Below the pieces are notes generated by a model. The model ran no database searches. It was not told the origin of the DNA and was given only the letters and a program-made list of their open reading frames with translations. Made by a program: the position numbers and the translations under genes. A stretch of DNA of 64,000 nt from NCBI GenBank assembly GCA_963605405.1, contig CAVCUP010000001.1:1-64000 (forward strand), written 5' to 3'. This DNA comes from Paratractidigestivibacter sp963605405 (GTDB taxonomy: Bacteria > Actinomycetota > Coriobacteriia > Coriobacteriales > Atopobiaceae). Positions 34,157 to 41,134 of this stretch are shown here, piece after piece (within the stretch, counting starts at the first letter, position 1; the number at the start of each line of letters is the position of its first letter).

Positions 34157-34206
34157 TTGACGTACGCTTTTGCGTACTCTAATATAAACGTACGATAAGC
34201 CGTACG
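34157..34206 (+). promoter_or_regulatory. yefM-yoeB promoter and operator
   Basis: TTGACG (34157-34162) and TAATAT (34180-34185) with a 17-bp spacer. Overlapping palindromes are GTACGC-TTTT-GCGTAC (34162-34177), CGTACG (34189-34194) and CGTACG (34201-34206). Repeated short palindromes over the promoter match the known style of YefM-YoeB autoregulation. Confidence 0.75.
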
Positions 34207-34220
34207 CCAAAGGAGGAAGC

Positions 34221-34472
34221 ATGGGCTCGGTAACAGCAACGGCCGCCAGGAAGGACATCTACAACCTGATCGCGAGCGTGAACGAGAACTGCGCTCCGGT
34301 CGCCATCACCACGAGCAGGGGGAAAGGCGCCGTGCTCATCGGCGAGGACGAGTGGGCTGCCATCGAGGAGACCCTCTACCTCACCGGCATCCCCGGCATG
34401 GCCGGCATCATCGCCGAGGGAATGAACACGCCCCTCTCCGAGTGCGTCGGCGAGGATGACGAAGAGTGGTAG
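34221..34472 (+). CDS. yefM: YefM/Phd-family antitoxin
   Basis: 83 residues. Phd/YefM fold: SVTATAARKDIYNLIASVNE at the N-terminus (DNA binding), PVAITTSRGKGAVLIGEDEW in the middle, and an acidic C-terminal tail (VGEDDEEW) that would wrap the toxin. ATG has an AAAGGAGG site. It ends 3 bp before the toxin gene, the normal arrangement. Cargo of the unit that begins with repeat A. Confidence 0.93.
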   Translation: MGSVTATAARKDIYNLIASVNENCAPVAITTSRGKGAVLIGEDEWAAIEETLYLTGIPGMAGIIAEGMNTPLSECVGEDDEEW

Positions 34473-34475
34473 AAC

Positions 34476-34772
34476 ATGTGGAAGATCATGTACACCAAGC
34501 GCGCCTCTAAGGACAAGAGGAAGCTAAAGGCGGCCGGCCTCGACGCGAAGGCGAAGTCGCTCGTCGAGGTGGTCCGTGAGAACCCCTTCGGTAAACCACC
34601 GAACTTCGAGCCCTTGCAAGGGAACCTCAAGGGCTCCTACTCCCGCAGGATCAACCTTCAGCACCGCTTCGTCTATCAGGTTATCGACGAGCCCCTCGTG
34701 GAGGACGGCAAGTCCTATGAGGGAGTCGTCAAGATCATCAGCATGTGGACACACTACGACGACGTCAGGTAA
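34476..34772 (+). CDS. yoeB: YoeB/Txe-family mRNA interferase toxin
   Basis: 98 residues, slightly longer than the usual 84-90. Ribosome-dependent endoribonuclease of the RelE superfamily. Visible motifs: YTKRASKDKRKL at the N-terminus, NPFGKPPNFEPLQGNLKGSYSRR, LQHRFVYQV, and the C-terminal SMWTHYDD with the conserved His-Tyr pair. An insertion of about 8 residues (DEPLVEDGKSYEG region) lies between the last two strands. The complete catalytic set suggests an active toxin. Followed by the inverted lysis cassette copy 1. Confidence 0.92.
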   Translation: MWKIMYTKRASKDKRKLKAAGLDAKAKSLVEVVRENPFGKPPNFEPLQGNLKGSYSRRINLQHRFVYQVIDEPLVEDGKSYEGVVKIISMWTHYDDVR

Positions 34773-34835
34773 CGGTGGCACGCGAGAACGCGCAAACAAG
34801 GAAGTGCCGACGGCACGTAACCGCCGGCCCTCCCT

Positions 34836-34976
34836 TTATTTCCCGCCCCCCAGGTCGTCGAGCTTCCAGAACAGAAGCGCCAGCGGGTAGAGCGGCAGAA
34901 GGCACAGGCAGAGAAGCCCGGCGGCCAGCACAGCCAGCCACCAGGCGAGCTCCTCCCGGAACCTGCGCCTGCTCAC
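34836..34976 (-). CDS. Small single-span membrane protein, cassette copy 1
   Basis: 46 residues: a basic N-terminus (MSRRRFREEL), one hydrophobic helix (LAVLAAGLLCLCLLPLYPLA) and a short charged tail. The GTG start overlaps the stop of the endolysin remnant (GTGA). The same protein is encoded at 37754-37900. In phage lysis modules this position often holds a spanin-like or second holin-like protein, which is inference. Confidence 0.55.
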   Translation of the reverse strand: MSRRRFREELAWWLAVLAAGLLCLCLLPLYPLALLFWKLDDLGGGK

Positions 34977-35234
34977 GACAGGATCTCGTTGACGCGCCGC
35001 TGGACGGCGTCGTAGTTCGCGCCGAGTCGCTGGCGCCGCTCCTCGCCGTTGCCGTAGTCGCCGTTGATGACGGCCCAGGCGAGCGACTCGATGTCGACGC
35101 CTCCGCTTGTTGCTGCCGTCCCGCCGCACCCCAGCATCTCGTTGGCGCGCGCCTGGACGGCCGCGTAGCTGTCGCCGAGCGCGTTTCAGCGGGCGTCGCC
35201 GTTGCCGAACTCCCCGTTGATTGCCCTGCGCGCC
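34973..35234 (-). pseudogene. Endolysin C-terminal fragment (CW_7-like wall-binding repeats), copy 1
   Basis: The frame encodes two wall-binding repeats of the type WAVINGDYGNGEERRQRLG ... NYDAVQRRVNEIL. The first repeat has an in-frame TGA where copy 2 has Arg (GDARstopNALG versus GDRRNALG). The catalytic domain is missing; the fragment is fused out of frame to the holin remnant upstream. Confidence 0.75.
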
Positions 35235-35361
35235 AGGTGGGCTCAAGCACCGCCACGCCCACCAGCAGGTCGATATTGGCGACGACCACGCCCAGTACGC
35301 CCTGGATAACCATGCGCAGCAACCGCCACTCCCACTCGTTGCTCGTCAAAAAGTCCGTCAT
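35227..35361 (-). pseudogene. Phage holin N-terminal fragment, copy 1
   Basis: 45 residues remain: MTDFLTSNEWEWRLLR then a hydrophobic segment GVLGVVVANIDLLVG, ending at EPTWRA where the endolysin fragment begins in another frame. ATG overlaps the stop of the upstream XhlA-like gene (ATGA). Confidence 0.65.
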
Positions 35362-35579
35362 TTGGAACCCCTCTCCTCCAGCGACTCAACGTCGCGCTTG
35401 ACCAACGCCACGTCCCGCTCCAGCCTGTAGGTCCTCTCGACCAGGCAGTTGTGCTTCTCGACGCGGCGCGAAAGCTCGTCGACCTTCTGCTCGAGCACCG
35501 CCCTCGACCGCGAGTTGGACGCGATCACGCCCGCGAGCGTCACCGCCCCGCCGATAAGCGCAACCAAAATCGACTCCAT
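35358..35579 (-). CDS. XhlA-like small phage lysis protein, copy 1
   Basis: 73 residues. One membrane helix at the N-terminus (LVALIGGAVTLAGVIAS) followed by an amphipathic coiled coil (LEQKVDELSRRVEKH ... LERDVALVKRDVESLEE). This layout is that of XhlA-type holin partners. The start was set at 35579 to match copy 2 (38471), giving identical lengths. Only about five residues differ between copies. A terminator lies directly upstream. Confidence 0.7.
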   Translation of the reverse strand: MESILVALIGGAVTLAGVIASNSRSRAVLEQKVDELSRRVEKHNCLVERTYRLERDVALVKRDVESLEERGSK

Positions 35580-35597
35580 GCGCATCAACCCCTAGAC

Positions 35598-35634
35598 AAA
35601 AAAGAGACCGGCAAGCCTCACGCCTAACAGTCTC
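35598..35634 (-). terminator. Intrinsic terminator, cassette copy 1
   Basis: GAGACTGTTAGGC and GCTTGCCGGTCTC pair around GTGAG with one mismatch, followed by TTTTTT on the minus strand. It would end the transcript of the phage tail gene whose remnant lies upstream. Confidence 0.8.
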
Positions 35635-35680
35635 CCAAGGGGTCACAAAGTCGGATTTCCGCAGGTACGCTACCCCGCCG

Positions 35681-35792
35681 TCAGCCCGCCGTCAGGTAAC
35701 CAGCCGTCCCGGCCGTATCCACCCTCATCATCGCGTACCCGTACGCAGACGAGCTGTACGTGGTCCCGTTCCCGCCCGCGATGGCCTTGCAG
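35681..35792 (-). pseudogene. Phage tail/receptor-type protein, C-terminal fragment
   Basis: The last 36 or so residues of a structural phage protein remain (YGYAMMRVDTAGTAGYLTAG at the end). Homologous sequence stops at about 35792, exactly where repeat B starts. The matching last nine residues are also found at 38571-38604. Confidence 0.6.
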
Positions 35793-36190
35793 TTGCCGGT
35801 CACAACCCCTCGCAACAAGTCGCAACAAAACGTAGCGCTAAGCAACGTTTCCGCAGGTCATTAGGCGTTTTTCCGGCTTCGCAACAAATCGCAACATCGT
35901 TGTCGCAACCCCAACGAAACGCAACGAATCGCAACAGAACGACTCATCTACCTGGGGTTTTGCAGATGGCTGTTTTATTTGTACCAGACAACCCCTGAGG
36001 GGTTGTCTATCTCAAATGGACGAAGGAACGCGAATCGAAACAGATTTTGATTAACCGATTTATACGTTTCGATGGCCACGGACAAGGCTCACGGAGGGGT
36101 CGAACGCAAGGGCCCTGGAGAGTTTCCAACACCGCGTCGTTGAAAACCCGTGCACCGGCAACAAAAAAGAAAGGACAAGGCCCGGCGGCT
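35793..36190. repeat. Unit-boundary repeat, copy B
   Basis: Begins with the same 34 bp as copy A. It has six TCGCAAC motifs (35810, 35820, 35879, 35889, 35903, 35929) and an extra insert of about 70 bp that carries CGTTTCCGCAGGTCA (35846-35860). It shares the 21-bp palindrome (35987-36007) and the GAGTTTCCAACACCGCG block. Most of the GC-rich inverted blocks and the second arm of the terminal hairpin are deleted. It ends 95 bp before abiEi. Confidence 0.85.
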
Positions 36191-36227
36191 GAAACACGCC
36201 AATATACCTACTTGCAAATTGTACTTT

Positions 36228-36256
36228 CACGCTGAATTTGCGATAATATTCAGCGT
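36228..36256 (+). promoter_or_regulatory. abiE operator
   Basis: ACGCTGAAT (36229-36237) and ATTCAGCGT (36248-36256) form a perfect 9-bp inverted repeat, 29 bp before the abiEi start. AbiEi antitoxins are known to bind inverted repeats over their own promoter. The same site occurs at 30904-30933. Confidence 0.75.
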
Positions 36257-36285
36257 AGACGTTCGGTATGGGGAAGGAGGCAGCC

Positions 36286-36870
36286 ATGACGCCATTGCTC
36301 GAGCTGGCATCCAGGGACAACGGCTACGTCACCCCTAGACGAGCCACGCTGGCCGGAATCCCCAGGCGCAAGCTCGCGGAGGCCGTGGCCGCGGGCGACC
36401 TCGTGCAGGTGGACCGCGGGCTCTACGCATTGCCGGGCGTGTGGGAGGACCCCTATTTGGTGGCGCAGCACCGCTTCTCGCGCGGAATCTTCTCGGACGA
36501 CACCGCGCTCTATCTGCACGGCTTGTCGGACCGCGCGCCCTTCTCGCTCACCATGACATTCCCGCGCTCGTACAACGCGGCCGGCGCCCGTGCGGAGGGC
36601 ATCACGTGCCGCACCTGCGCAAACGAGGTGCTGGACCTGGGCCTTTGCGAGCTGGAGACGCCCCATGGGAACGCCGTGCGCGCCTACGACGCCGAGCGCG
36701 CGCTGTGCGACGTCGTGCGCGGGCAGCGGGTCGTCGACGCGCAGCTCGTGACGCCGGCCATGCAGGCGTACGCGAAAAGGGCCGGCCGCGACCCGGCGAA
36801 GCTCGTGCGCTACGCGAAGGCGCTCGGGGTGGAGAGGAAGATAAGGACGTACTTGGAGGTGCTCCTATGA
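36286..36870 (+). CDS. abiEi: AbiEi-family type IV antitoxin
   Basis: 194 residues. Winged-helix N-terminus (LASRDNGYVTPRRATLAGI ... VDRGLYALPGVWEDPY) and a C-terminal antitoxin domain with TALYLHGLSDRAPFSLTMTF. It represses the operon and prevents toxicity of AbiEii without the classical protein-protein sequestration. ATG has a consensus AAGGAGG site 5 nt upstream; a few in-frame residues upstream were left out. It overlaps abiEii by ATGA. Confidence 0.92.
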   Translation: MTPLLELASRDNGYVTPRRATLAGIPRRKLAEAVAAGDLVQVDRGLYALPGVWEDPYLVAQHRFSRGIFSDDTALYLHGLSDRAPFSLTMTFPRSYNAAGARAEGITCRTCANEVLDLGLCELETPHGNAVRAYDAERALCDVVRGQRVVDAQLVTPAMQAYAKRAGRDPAKLVRYAKALGVERKIRTYLEVLL

Positions 36871-37712
36871 GGACGGCGAACGCGATGCAGCTCAAGGCCC
36901 GCATCAAGAACAGCGCCAAGGAGGCCGGGATCCCGGCCCAGGCGATGATGCAGAACTACCTGCTCGAGAGGCTGCTCGAGCGGCTGTCGAAATCCGAGTG
37001 GCGCGACAAGGTGGTGCTCAAGGGCGGCATGCTCATATCCTCGCTCGTCGGCGTCGCGTCGCGCACGACCATGGACCTCGACACCACGATCCGCGGCTTC
37101 GACCTCACCCACGAGTCGGCCGCGGCCGTCTTCAGCCAGATCGCCGCCGTGGAGGTCGACGACGACTGGGAGTTCGTGTTCGACCGCACCGAGGACATCC
37201 GCGAGACCGACGACTACCCGGGCATCCGCGTGCACCTCAAGGCCAACTACGCGCCGATGTCGGTGCCGCTCACGGTCGACGTCACCACCGGCGACAAGAT
37301 CACGCCGGGGCCGGTGGAGTACGACTACCCCCTGCTCTTCGGCGGGGGCACCATCCGCCTCGTGTCCTACACGCTCGAGACGGTGCTCGCCGAGAAGCTC
37401 GAGACCCTCGTCTCCCGCGGGGTCACCAACACGCGCCCGCGCGACTTCTACGACGTCCACATGCTGTGGCGGCTCAAGGGAAGCGAGTGCGACCCCGGCA
37501 CCCTGCGCCGGGCCATCGAGGCCACCAGCGGCAAGCGCGGCAGCGCCGCCAGGATGGCCCAGTGGGAGCAGGTGCTCGACGAGGTGGCGGGCGACCAGGT
37601 CATGCTCGCGCTCTGGTCCAAGTACGCGCGGAAGAGCCCGTATGCGGAGGGCATCGAGCTTCCTCGGTGCTGCGAGGACGCGAAGGCGATCTTGGGATCG
37701 CTCGAGACCTAG
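36867..37712 (+). CDS. abiEii: AbiEii-family nucleotidyltransferase toxin
   Basis: 281 residues. Nucleotidyltransferase of the DNA polymerase beta superfamily; family members modify tRNA and arrest growth. Motifs: VVLKGGMLISSL (motif I region), TTMDLDTTIRG (the DxD metal site), LTVDVTTGD, and ETVLAEKLETLVSR followed by RPRDFYDVHML. All conserved parts are present, so it should be active. Cargo of the unit that begins with repeat B. A hairpin separates it from the inverted lysis cassette copy 2. Confidence 0.92.
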   Translation: MRTANAMQLKARIKNSAKEAGIPAQAMMQNYLLERLLERLSKSEWRDKVVLKGGMLISSLVGVASRTTMDLDTTIRGFDLTHESAAAVFSQIAAVEVDDDWEFVFDRTEDIRETDDYPGIRVHLKANYAPMSVPLTVDVTTGDKITPGPVEYDYPLLFGGGTIRLVSYTLETVLAEKLETLVSRGVTNTRPRDFYDVHMLWRLKGSECDPGTLRRAIEATSGKRGSAARMAQWEQVLDEVAGDQVMLALWSKYARKSPYAEGIELPRCCEDAKAILGSLET

Positions 37713-37718
37713 GCGCAG

Positions 37719-37751
37719 AACGGCCCGACGGCGACCAGCCGCCGGGCCGTT
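37719..37751. terminator. Hairpin after abiEii
   Basis: AACGGCCCG (37719-37727) and CGGGCCGTT (37743-37751) pair perfectly, with further GC pairing inside. There is no long U run; it probably serves both converging genes. Confidence 0.55.
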
Positions 37752-37753
37752 AC

Positions 37754-37900
37754 TCATCTCCTTGAACCGCCCCGAAGGTCGTCGAGCTTCCAGAAGAGCA
37801 GCGCCAGCGGGTAGAACGGCAAAAGGCACAGGCAGAGGAGCCCGGCGGCCAGCACGGCCAGCCACCAGGCGAGCTCCTCCCGGAACCTGCGCCAACTCAC
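37754..37900 (-). CDS. Small single-span membrane protein, cassette copy 2
   Basis: 48 residues, nearly identical to 34836-34976 apart from R3W and a different end (LRGGSRR). GTG start overlapping the endolysin fragment stop. Confidence 0.55.
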   Translation of the reverse strand: MSWRRFREELAWWLAVLAAGLLCLCLLPFYPLALLFWKLDDLRGGSRR

Positions 37901-38166
37901 GAGAGGATCTCGTTGACGCGGCGCTGCACGGCGTCGTAATTCGAACCCAGGCGTTGGCGCCGCTCCTCGCCGTTGCCGTAGTCGCCGTTGATGACGGCCC
38001 AGGCGAGCGACTCGATATCGACGCCGCCGATTGTAGAAGCCGACCCGCCGCACCCCAGCATCTCGTTGACGCGGGCCTGGACGGCCTCATAGCTGTCGCC
38101 TAGGGCGTTACGGCGATCACCCCCGTTGCCGAACTCCCCGTTGATTGCCCTGCGCGCCAGGCGGGC
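37897..38166 (-). pseudogene. Endolysin C-terminal fragment (CW_7-like), copy 2
   Basis: Two wall-binding repeats (INGEFGNGGDRRNALG and INGDYGNGEERRQRLG types) in an uninterrupted frame ending NEILS. No catalytic domain and no start codon. The junction with the holin remnant (GAGCCCxCCTGGCGCGCAGG) is the same as in copy 1. Confidence 0.75.
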
Positions 38167-38253
38167 TCAAGCACCGGCCACGCCCAGCACGCCCTGCGCG
38201 ATGGTGCGCAGCAATCGCCACTCCCACTCGTTGCTCGTCAGAAAGTCCGTCAT
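38167..38253 (-). pseudogene. Phage holin fragment, copy 2
   Basis: 28 residues (MTDFLTSNEWEWRLLR then AQGVLGVAGA and stop). Relative to copy 1, about 45-50 bp of the hydrophobic region has been deleted. Confidence 0.6.
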
Positions 38254-38471
38254 TTCCCGCTCCTCTCCTCCAGCGACTCAACGTCGCGCTTGACCAACGC
38301 CACGTCCCGCTCCAACCGGTAGGTCCTCTCGACCAGGCAGTTGTGCTTCTCGACGCGGCGCGAGAGCTCGTCGACCTTCTGCTCCAGGACTGCGCGAGAC
38401 CTCGAGTTGGACGCAACGACGCCGGCGAGCGTCACCGCCCCGCCTATCAGCGCCACCAAAACCGATTCCAT
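38250..38471 (-). CDS. XhlA-like small phage lysis protein, copy 2
   Basis: 73 residues, almost identical to the protein at 35358-35579 (differences I4V, I19V and the last residues). Same membrane helix plus coiled coil. Stop overlaps the holin remnant start. Confidence 0.7.
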   Translation of the reverse strand: MESVLVALIGGAVTLAGVVASNSRSRAVLEQKVDELSRRVEKHNCLVERTYRLERDVALVKRDVESLEERSGK

Positions 38472-38488
38472 GCGACCACCCCAAACAG

Positions 38489-38524
38489 AAAAAGAGACCG
38501 GCAAGCTTCACGCCTACCAGTCTC
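38489..38524 (-). terminator. Intrinsic terminator, cassette copy 2
   Basis: GAGACTGGTAGGC and GCTTGCCGGTCTC form a continuous 13-bp stem with G-U pairs around GTGAA, followed by five Ts. Confidence 0.8.
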
Positions 38525-38570
38525 CCAAGGGGTCGCAAACTCGGATTTCCGCAGCTAGGCCACGTGACCG

Positions 38571-38604
38571 TCAGCCAGCCGTCAGGTAACCAGCCGTCCC
38601 TGCC
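38571..38604 (-). pseudogene. Phage tail protein, last residues (copy 2)
   Basis: Encodes GTAGYLTAG plus stop, identical in protein to the end of the fragment at 35681-35792. Marks the right limit of the duplicated phage segment, 30 bp from the butyrate kinase stop. Confidence 0.5.
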
Positions 38605-38633
38605 CCTCTTTTTGCCTTCTATCGGCCGTTCTT

Positions 38634-39788
38634 TTACGCGGCGACCGGCTCGATGCCGTCGTCCGCACCGGGGTCGTCGAAGACGGGAAAGCCAGAGAAG
38701 ACGGGCACACCGGCATAGGCGCGCGGCTCCTCGACACCGTCGAGGACGCGACGGGCGCCGGCGGCCATGGCCTCGAGCTCGAACTCGCCGGGGTAGGCGC
38801 TCACGGGAGCGATCCAGCCGCAGCGCTCCTCAATAGTCGCGACCAGGCCCTTGTTGTGGACCATGCCGCCGCCGAGGAGAATGCCGTCGACGCCGCCGCC
38901 GAGGGCCGCGGCCATGCTGCCAATGGCCTTGCAGATCTGGTAGACCATGGCATCCCACGCGCGAGCGGCCGCCTCGTCGCCCGCGGCGGCGCGGTTGCTG
39001 ACCTCGAGCGCGTCCGACGTGCCCAAAAGATCGACGAAGCCGCCGGTCTTCATGCACATCTTGCGAACCTCGGCGGTAGTGTGGCCGGCCTCGAGATAGT
39101 CGAGCACCTCGACCACGGGCACGCCGCCGCAGCGCGTGGGGGCCATCATGCCCTCGCCGCCGACGATGTCGCAGCCGTCGACCATCTTGCCGTGGTCATG
39201 AGCCGAGATGGAGATGCCGCCGCCGATGTGGCACACGACGAACCGGCAGTCCTCGTACGCGCGGCCCATCGAAGCCGCATGACGGATGGCCGTCTCCTTG
39301 AGGTTGAGCGCGTGAAGATGCACGTGCCGATACACGCCGCGGATGCCCGTCATGCGCGCCTCGTCGCAGAGCTCGTCGGTGTCCGGCGCGTTCACCACGA
39401 AGCCGGGCCTGCCCACCTGCGCCGCGAAGGCATGCGCGATCTGGGGCCCGAGCTGGGCCGGGTGCTGAACACCGTTGGCCCCGCGCGTCGCGTGGTCGAG
39501 CAGCACGTCGTCCACGCGATACGTGCCGCCGGGCATGGGAAGAAGCCCGCCGCCGCGCCCGACGAACGCGTCGATGCTCGCGAGCTCGACGCCGTTATCG
39601 GCGAGCGTCGACTCGATGAGCCCCACGCGGTACGGAAGCTGGTCGGAGACGCCCCCGAACTTGGCGAGGTCGGAGGCCTCATGCGCGACGTTCACGGTAA
39701 AGACGGCCTCGTCGCCCTCAAATACGCCGACCTTCGTGGAGGTCGAACCGGGGTTGATGACGAGCACGCGCCACTTGGAGTCGGACAT
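38634..39788 (-). CDS. buk: Butyrate kinase (first copy)
   Basis: 384 residues. Acetokinase-family enzyme that makes ATP from butyryl (or branched or other acyl) phosphate. Motifs: VINPGSTSTKVGVF (nucleotide-binding start), NAPDTDELCDEARMTGI, VVCHIGGGISISAHDHGKM, and GGVDGILLGGGMVHN. The length is slightly above the usual 355-360 because of a C-terminal tail. Last gene of the minus-strand operon, 2 bp after the phosphotransacylase. The acyl specificity cannot be read from sequence. Its 3' end borders the accessory island. Confidence 0.93.
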   Translation of the reverse strand: MSDSKWRVLVINPGSTSTKVGVFEGDEAVFTVNVAHEASDLAKFGGVSDQLPYRVGLIESTLADNGVELASIDAFVGRGGGLLPMPGGTYRVDDVLLDHATRGANGVQHPAQLGPQIAHAFAAQVGRPGFVVNAPDTDELCDEARMTGIRGVYRHVHLHALNLKETAIRHAASMGRAYEDCRFVVCHIGGGISISAHDHGKMVDGCDIVGGEGMMAPTRCGGVPVVEVLDYLEAGHTTAEVRKMCMKTGGFVDLLGTSDALEVSNRAAAGDEAAARAWDAMVYQICKAIGSMAAALGGGVDGILLGGGMVHNKGLVATIEERCGWIAPVSAYPGEFELEAMAAGARRVLDGVEEPRAYAGVPVFSGFPVFDDPGADDGIEPVAA

Positions 39789-39790
39789 GG

Positions 39791-40801
39791 CTACTCCTCC
39801 CCCGCCAGCGCCTGGGCGCGCACGCAGCTCATCACCACGTTGCCGACAATCTCGGAAACCGGGGCGGAGCGGCTGCAGTCGCAGACGATCTTCTTGAAGC
39901 CCTGAAGCATCGGCCCGTAGGCGTCGGCGCCGGTGAGGTTCTGGATGATCTTCACGCCGTTGTTTCCAACATTGATGTCGGGCCAGATGAGCAGATTCGC
40001 GCGGCCGGCGACCTCGGACTCGTGGTGGACCTTCTTTGCGGCCACATCGGCGCGCACAGCGGCGTCAAACTGAAACTCGCCGTCGATCTTGAGATCGGGG
40101 CGGGCGGCCTGCGCGATATCACGGGCCTCGCGGACCTTGTCCACGAGCTCGTTGTCCATGGACCCGTCCGTGGAGTGGGAAAGAAGCGCGCAGCGGACGT
40201 CCCAGCCGGTGAGCGCCGCCACCGTGTCGCAGGACGCGACGGCAATGGAGGCCAGCTCAGCGGGGGTAGGGTTCACGCAGACGGCGGAGTCGCCGAAGCC
40301 TATGAGGCCGCCCTCGCCGCCGTCCCAGCCGGGGACCTTGGCGATGCCGCAGGAGCTGATGGTCTCCGCGCCCTCGGCCAGGCCCACGATGGTCTGCCCG
40401 GCGAGGATGATGTCGCCCGTGGCGTTGGCGATGCCGGCGAACATGACGTCGACGTCGCCCAGCACCTGCATGATGAGGGCACGCTCGAGCGGGCGGGTCA
40501 TGCGACGCGCGGCGCCCTTGGGCTTGTACTTGCAGTCGGGGTGCGCGAGATAGCGCTCGCAGCAGGCGGCGTTGCCGGCCTCGTCGCACACGTCGACGAC
40601 CTCGATGCCCTCGAGGCTGATGCCGCGCTCGCCGGCCAGGCGAGCGAGCTCGGCGCCGTCGCCCACGAGCACGCACTGGGCGAGGCCCTCGTCGGCGAGC
40701 TCGCGCACGGCGCGCATCATGGTATCGTTGTCGCCCTCGGGGAAGGCGACGCGCATCGGGCGCTCGGCGGCCCGACGGCGCAGGTTCTCCATGAGGTCCA
40801 C
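39791..40801 (-). CDS. ptb: Phosphate acyltransferase, Ptb/Pta family (first copy)
   Basis: 336 residues. Exchanges the thioester of an acyl carrier (CoA in known enzymes) for phosphate, feeding the kinase. Motifs: RVAFPEGDNDTMMRAVREL, AGIANATGDIILAGQTIVG, and the C-terminal GRANLLIWPDINVGNNGVKI with LQGFKKIVCDCSR. Starts 3 bp after an acyl carrier protein gene, unusual for this enzyme and repeated in the second copy. That suggests an acyl-ACP substrate, as in the related PlsX reaction; this is inference. Confidence 0.9.
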   Translation of the reverse strand: MDLMENLRRRAAERPMRVAFPEGDNDTMMRAVRELADEGLAQCVLVGDGAELARLAGERGISLEGIEVVDVCDEAGNAACCERYLAHPDCKYKPKGAARRMTRPLERALIMQVLGDVDVMFAGIANATGDIILAGQTIVGLAEGAETISSCGIAKVPGWDGGEGGLIGFGDSAVCVNPTPAELASIAVASCDTVAALTGWDVRCALLSHSTDGSMDNELVDKVREARDIAQAARPDLKIDGEFQFDAAVRADVAAKKVHHESEVAGRANLLIWPDINVGNNGVKIIQNLTGADAYGPMLQGFKKIVCDCSRSAPVSEIVGNVVMSCVRAQALAGEE

Positions 40802-40804
40802 GCG

Positions 40805-41038
40805 CTACTCCATCTCTTCCTCGACGCGCTCGACGAGCTCGCCGATGGTCTTCATGACCATGACCTCGCGCACGGGGACCTCGGCGTCGAGCTCGTTCTC
40901 GATCATGGAGGTGAGGGCGATCATCTTCATCGAACCCTTGCCGAGCTCGTCGAAGGTGGTCTCGGGCGTGATGTCGCCCTCGTACTTGTAAGCCGACTTG
41001 GCGAACTCCGCGACCTGCTCAAAAACCTCGTTGCTCAT
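40805..41038 (-). CDS. Dedicated acyl carrier protein (first copy)
   Basis: 77 residues, acidic, four-helix ACP pattern. The phosphopantetheine Ser is in LGKGSMKMIAL, so the usual DSL motif reads GSM. Helix III is VMKTIGELVERV. The unusual motif indicates a specialised carrier rather than the fatty-acid synthase ACP. It sits directly before ptb and after the thiolase/DUF35 pair. Confidence 0.85.
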   Translation of the reverse strand: MSNEVFEQVAEFAKSAYKYEGDITPETTFDELGKGSMKMIALTSMIENELDAEVPVREVMVMKTIGELVERVEEEME

Positions 41039-41134
41039 GAAAGTTCCTTTCTAAAGTGATGTGTAAACTAGCGAGAAGAACCCGCATTGTGATTTCCGAA
41101 AACCTCCCGGGGTTTACGTGGCGCGACAGCCTGG

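Noticed and set aside
34765..35361. Single 198-codon gene made of the holin start plus Arg/Thr/Ser-rich sequence
   Set aside because: After residue 45 the frame is the wrong one for the endolysin wall-binding repeats; it is a deletion fusion.
28166..38604. Intact prophage
   Set aside because: Only an integrase, small accessory genes and decayed lysis and tail fragments are present; no capsid, portal, terminase or replication genes.
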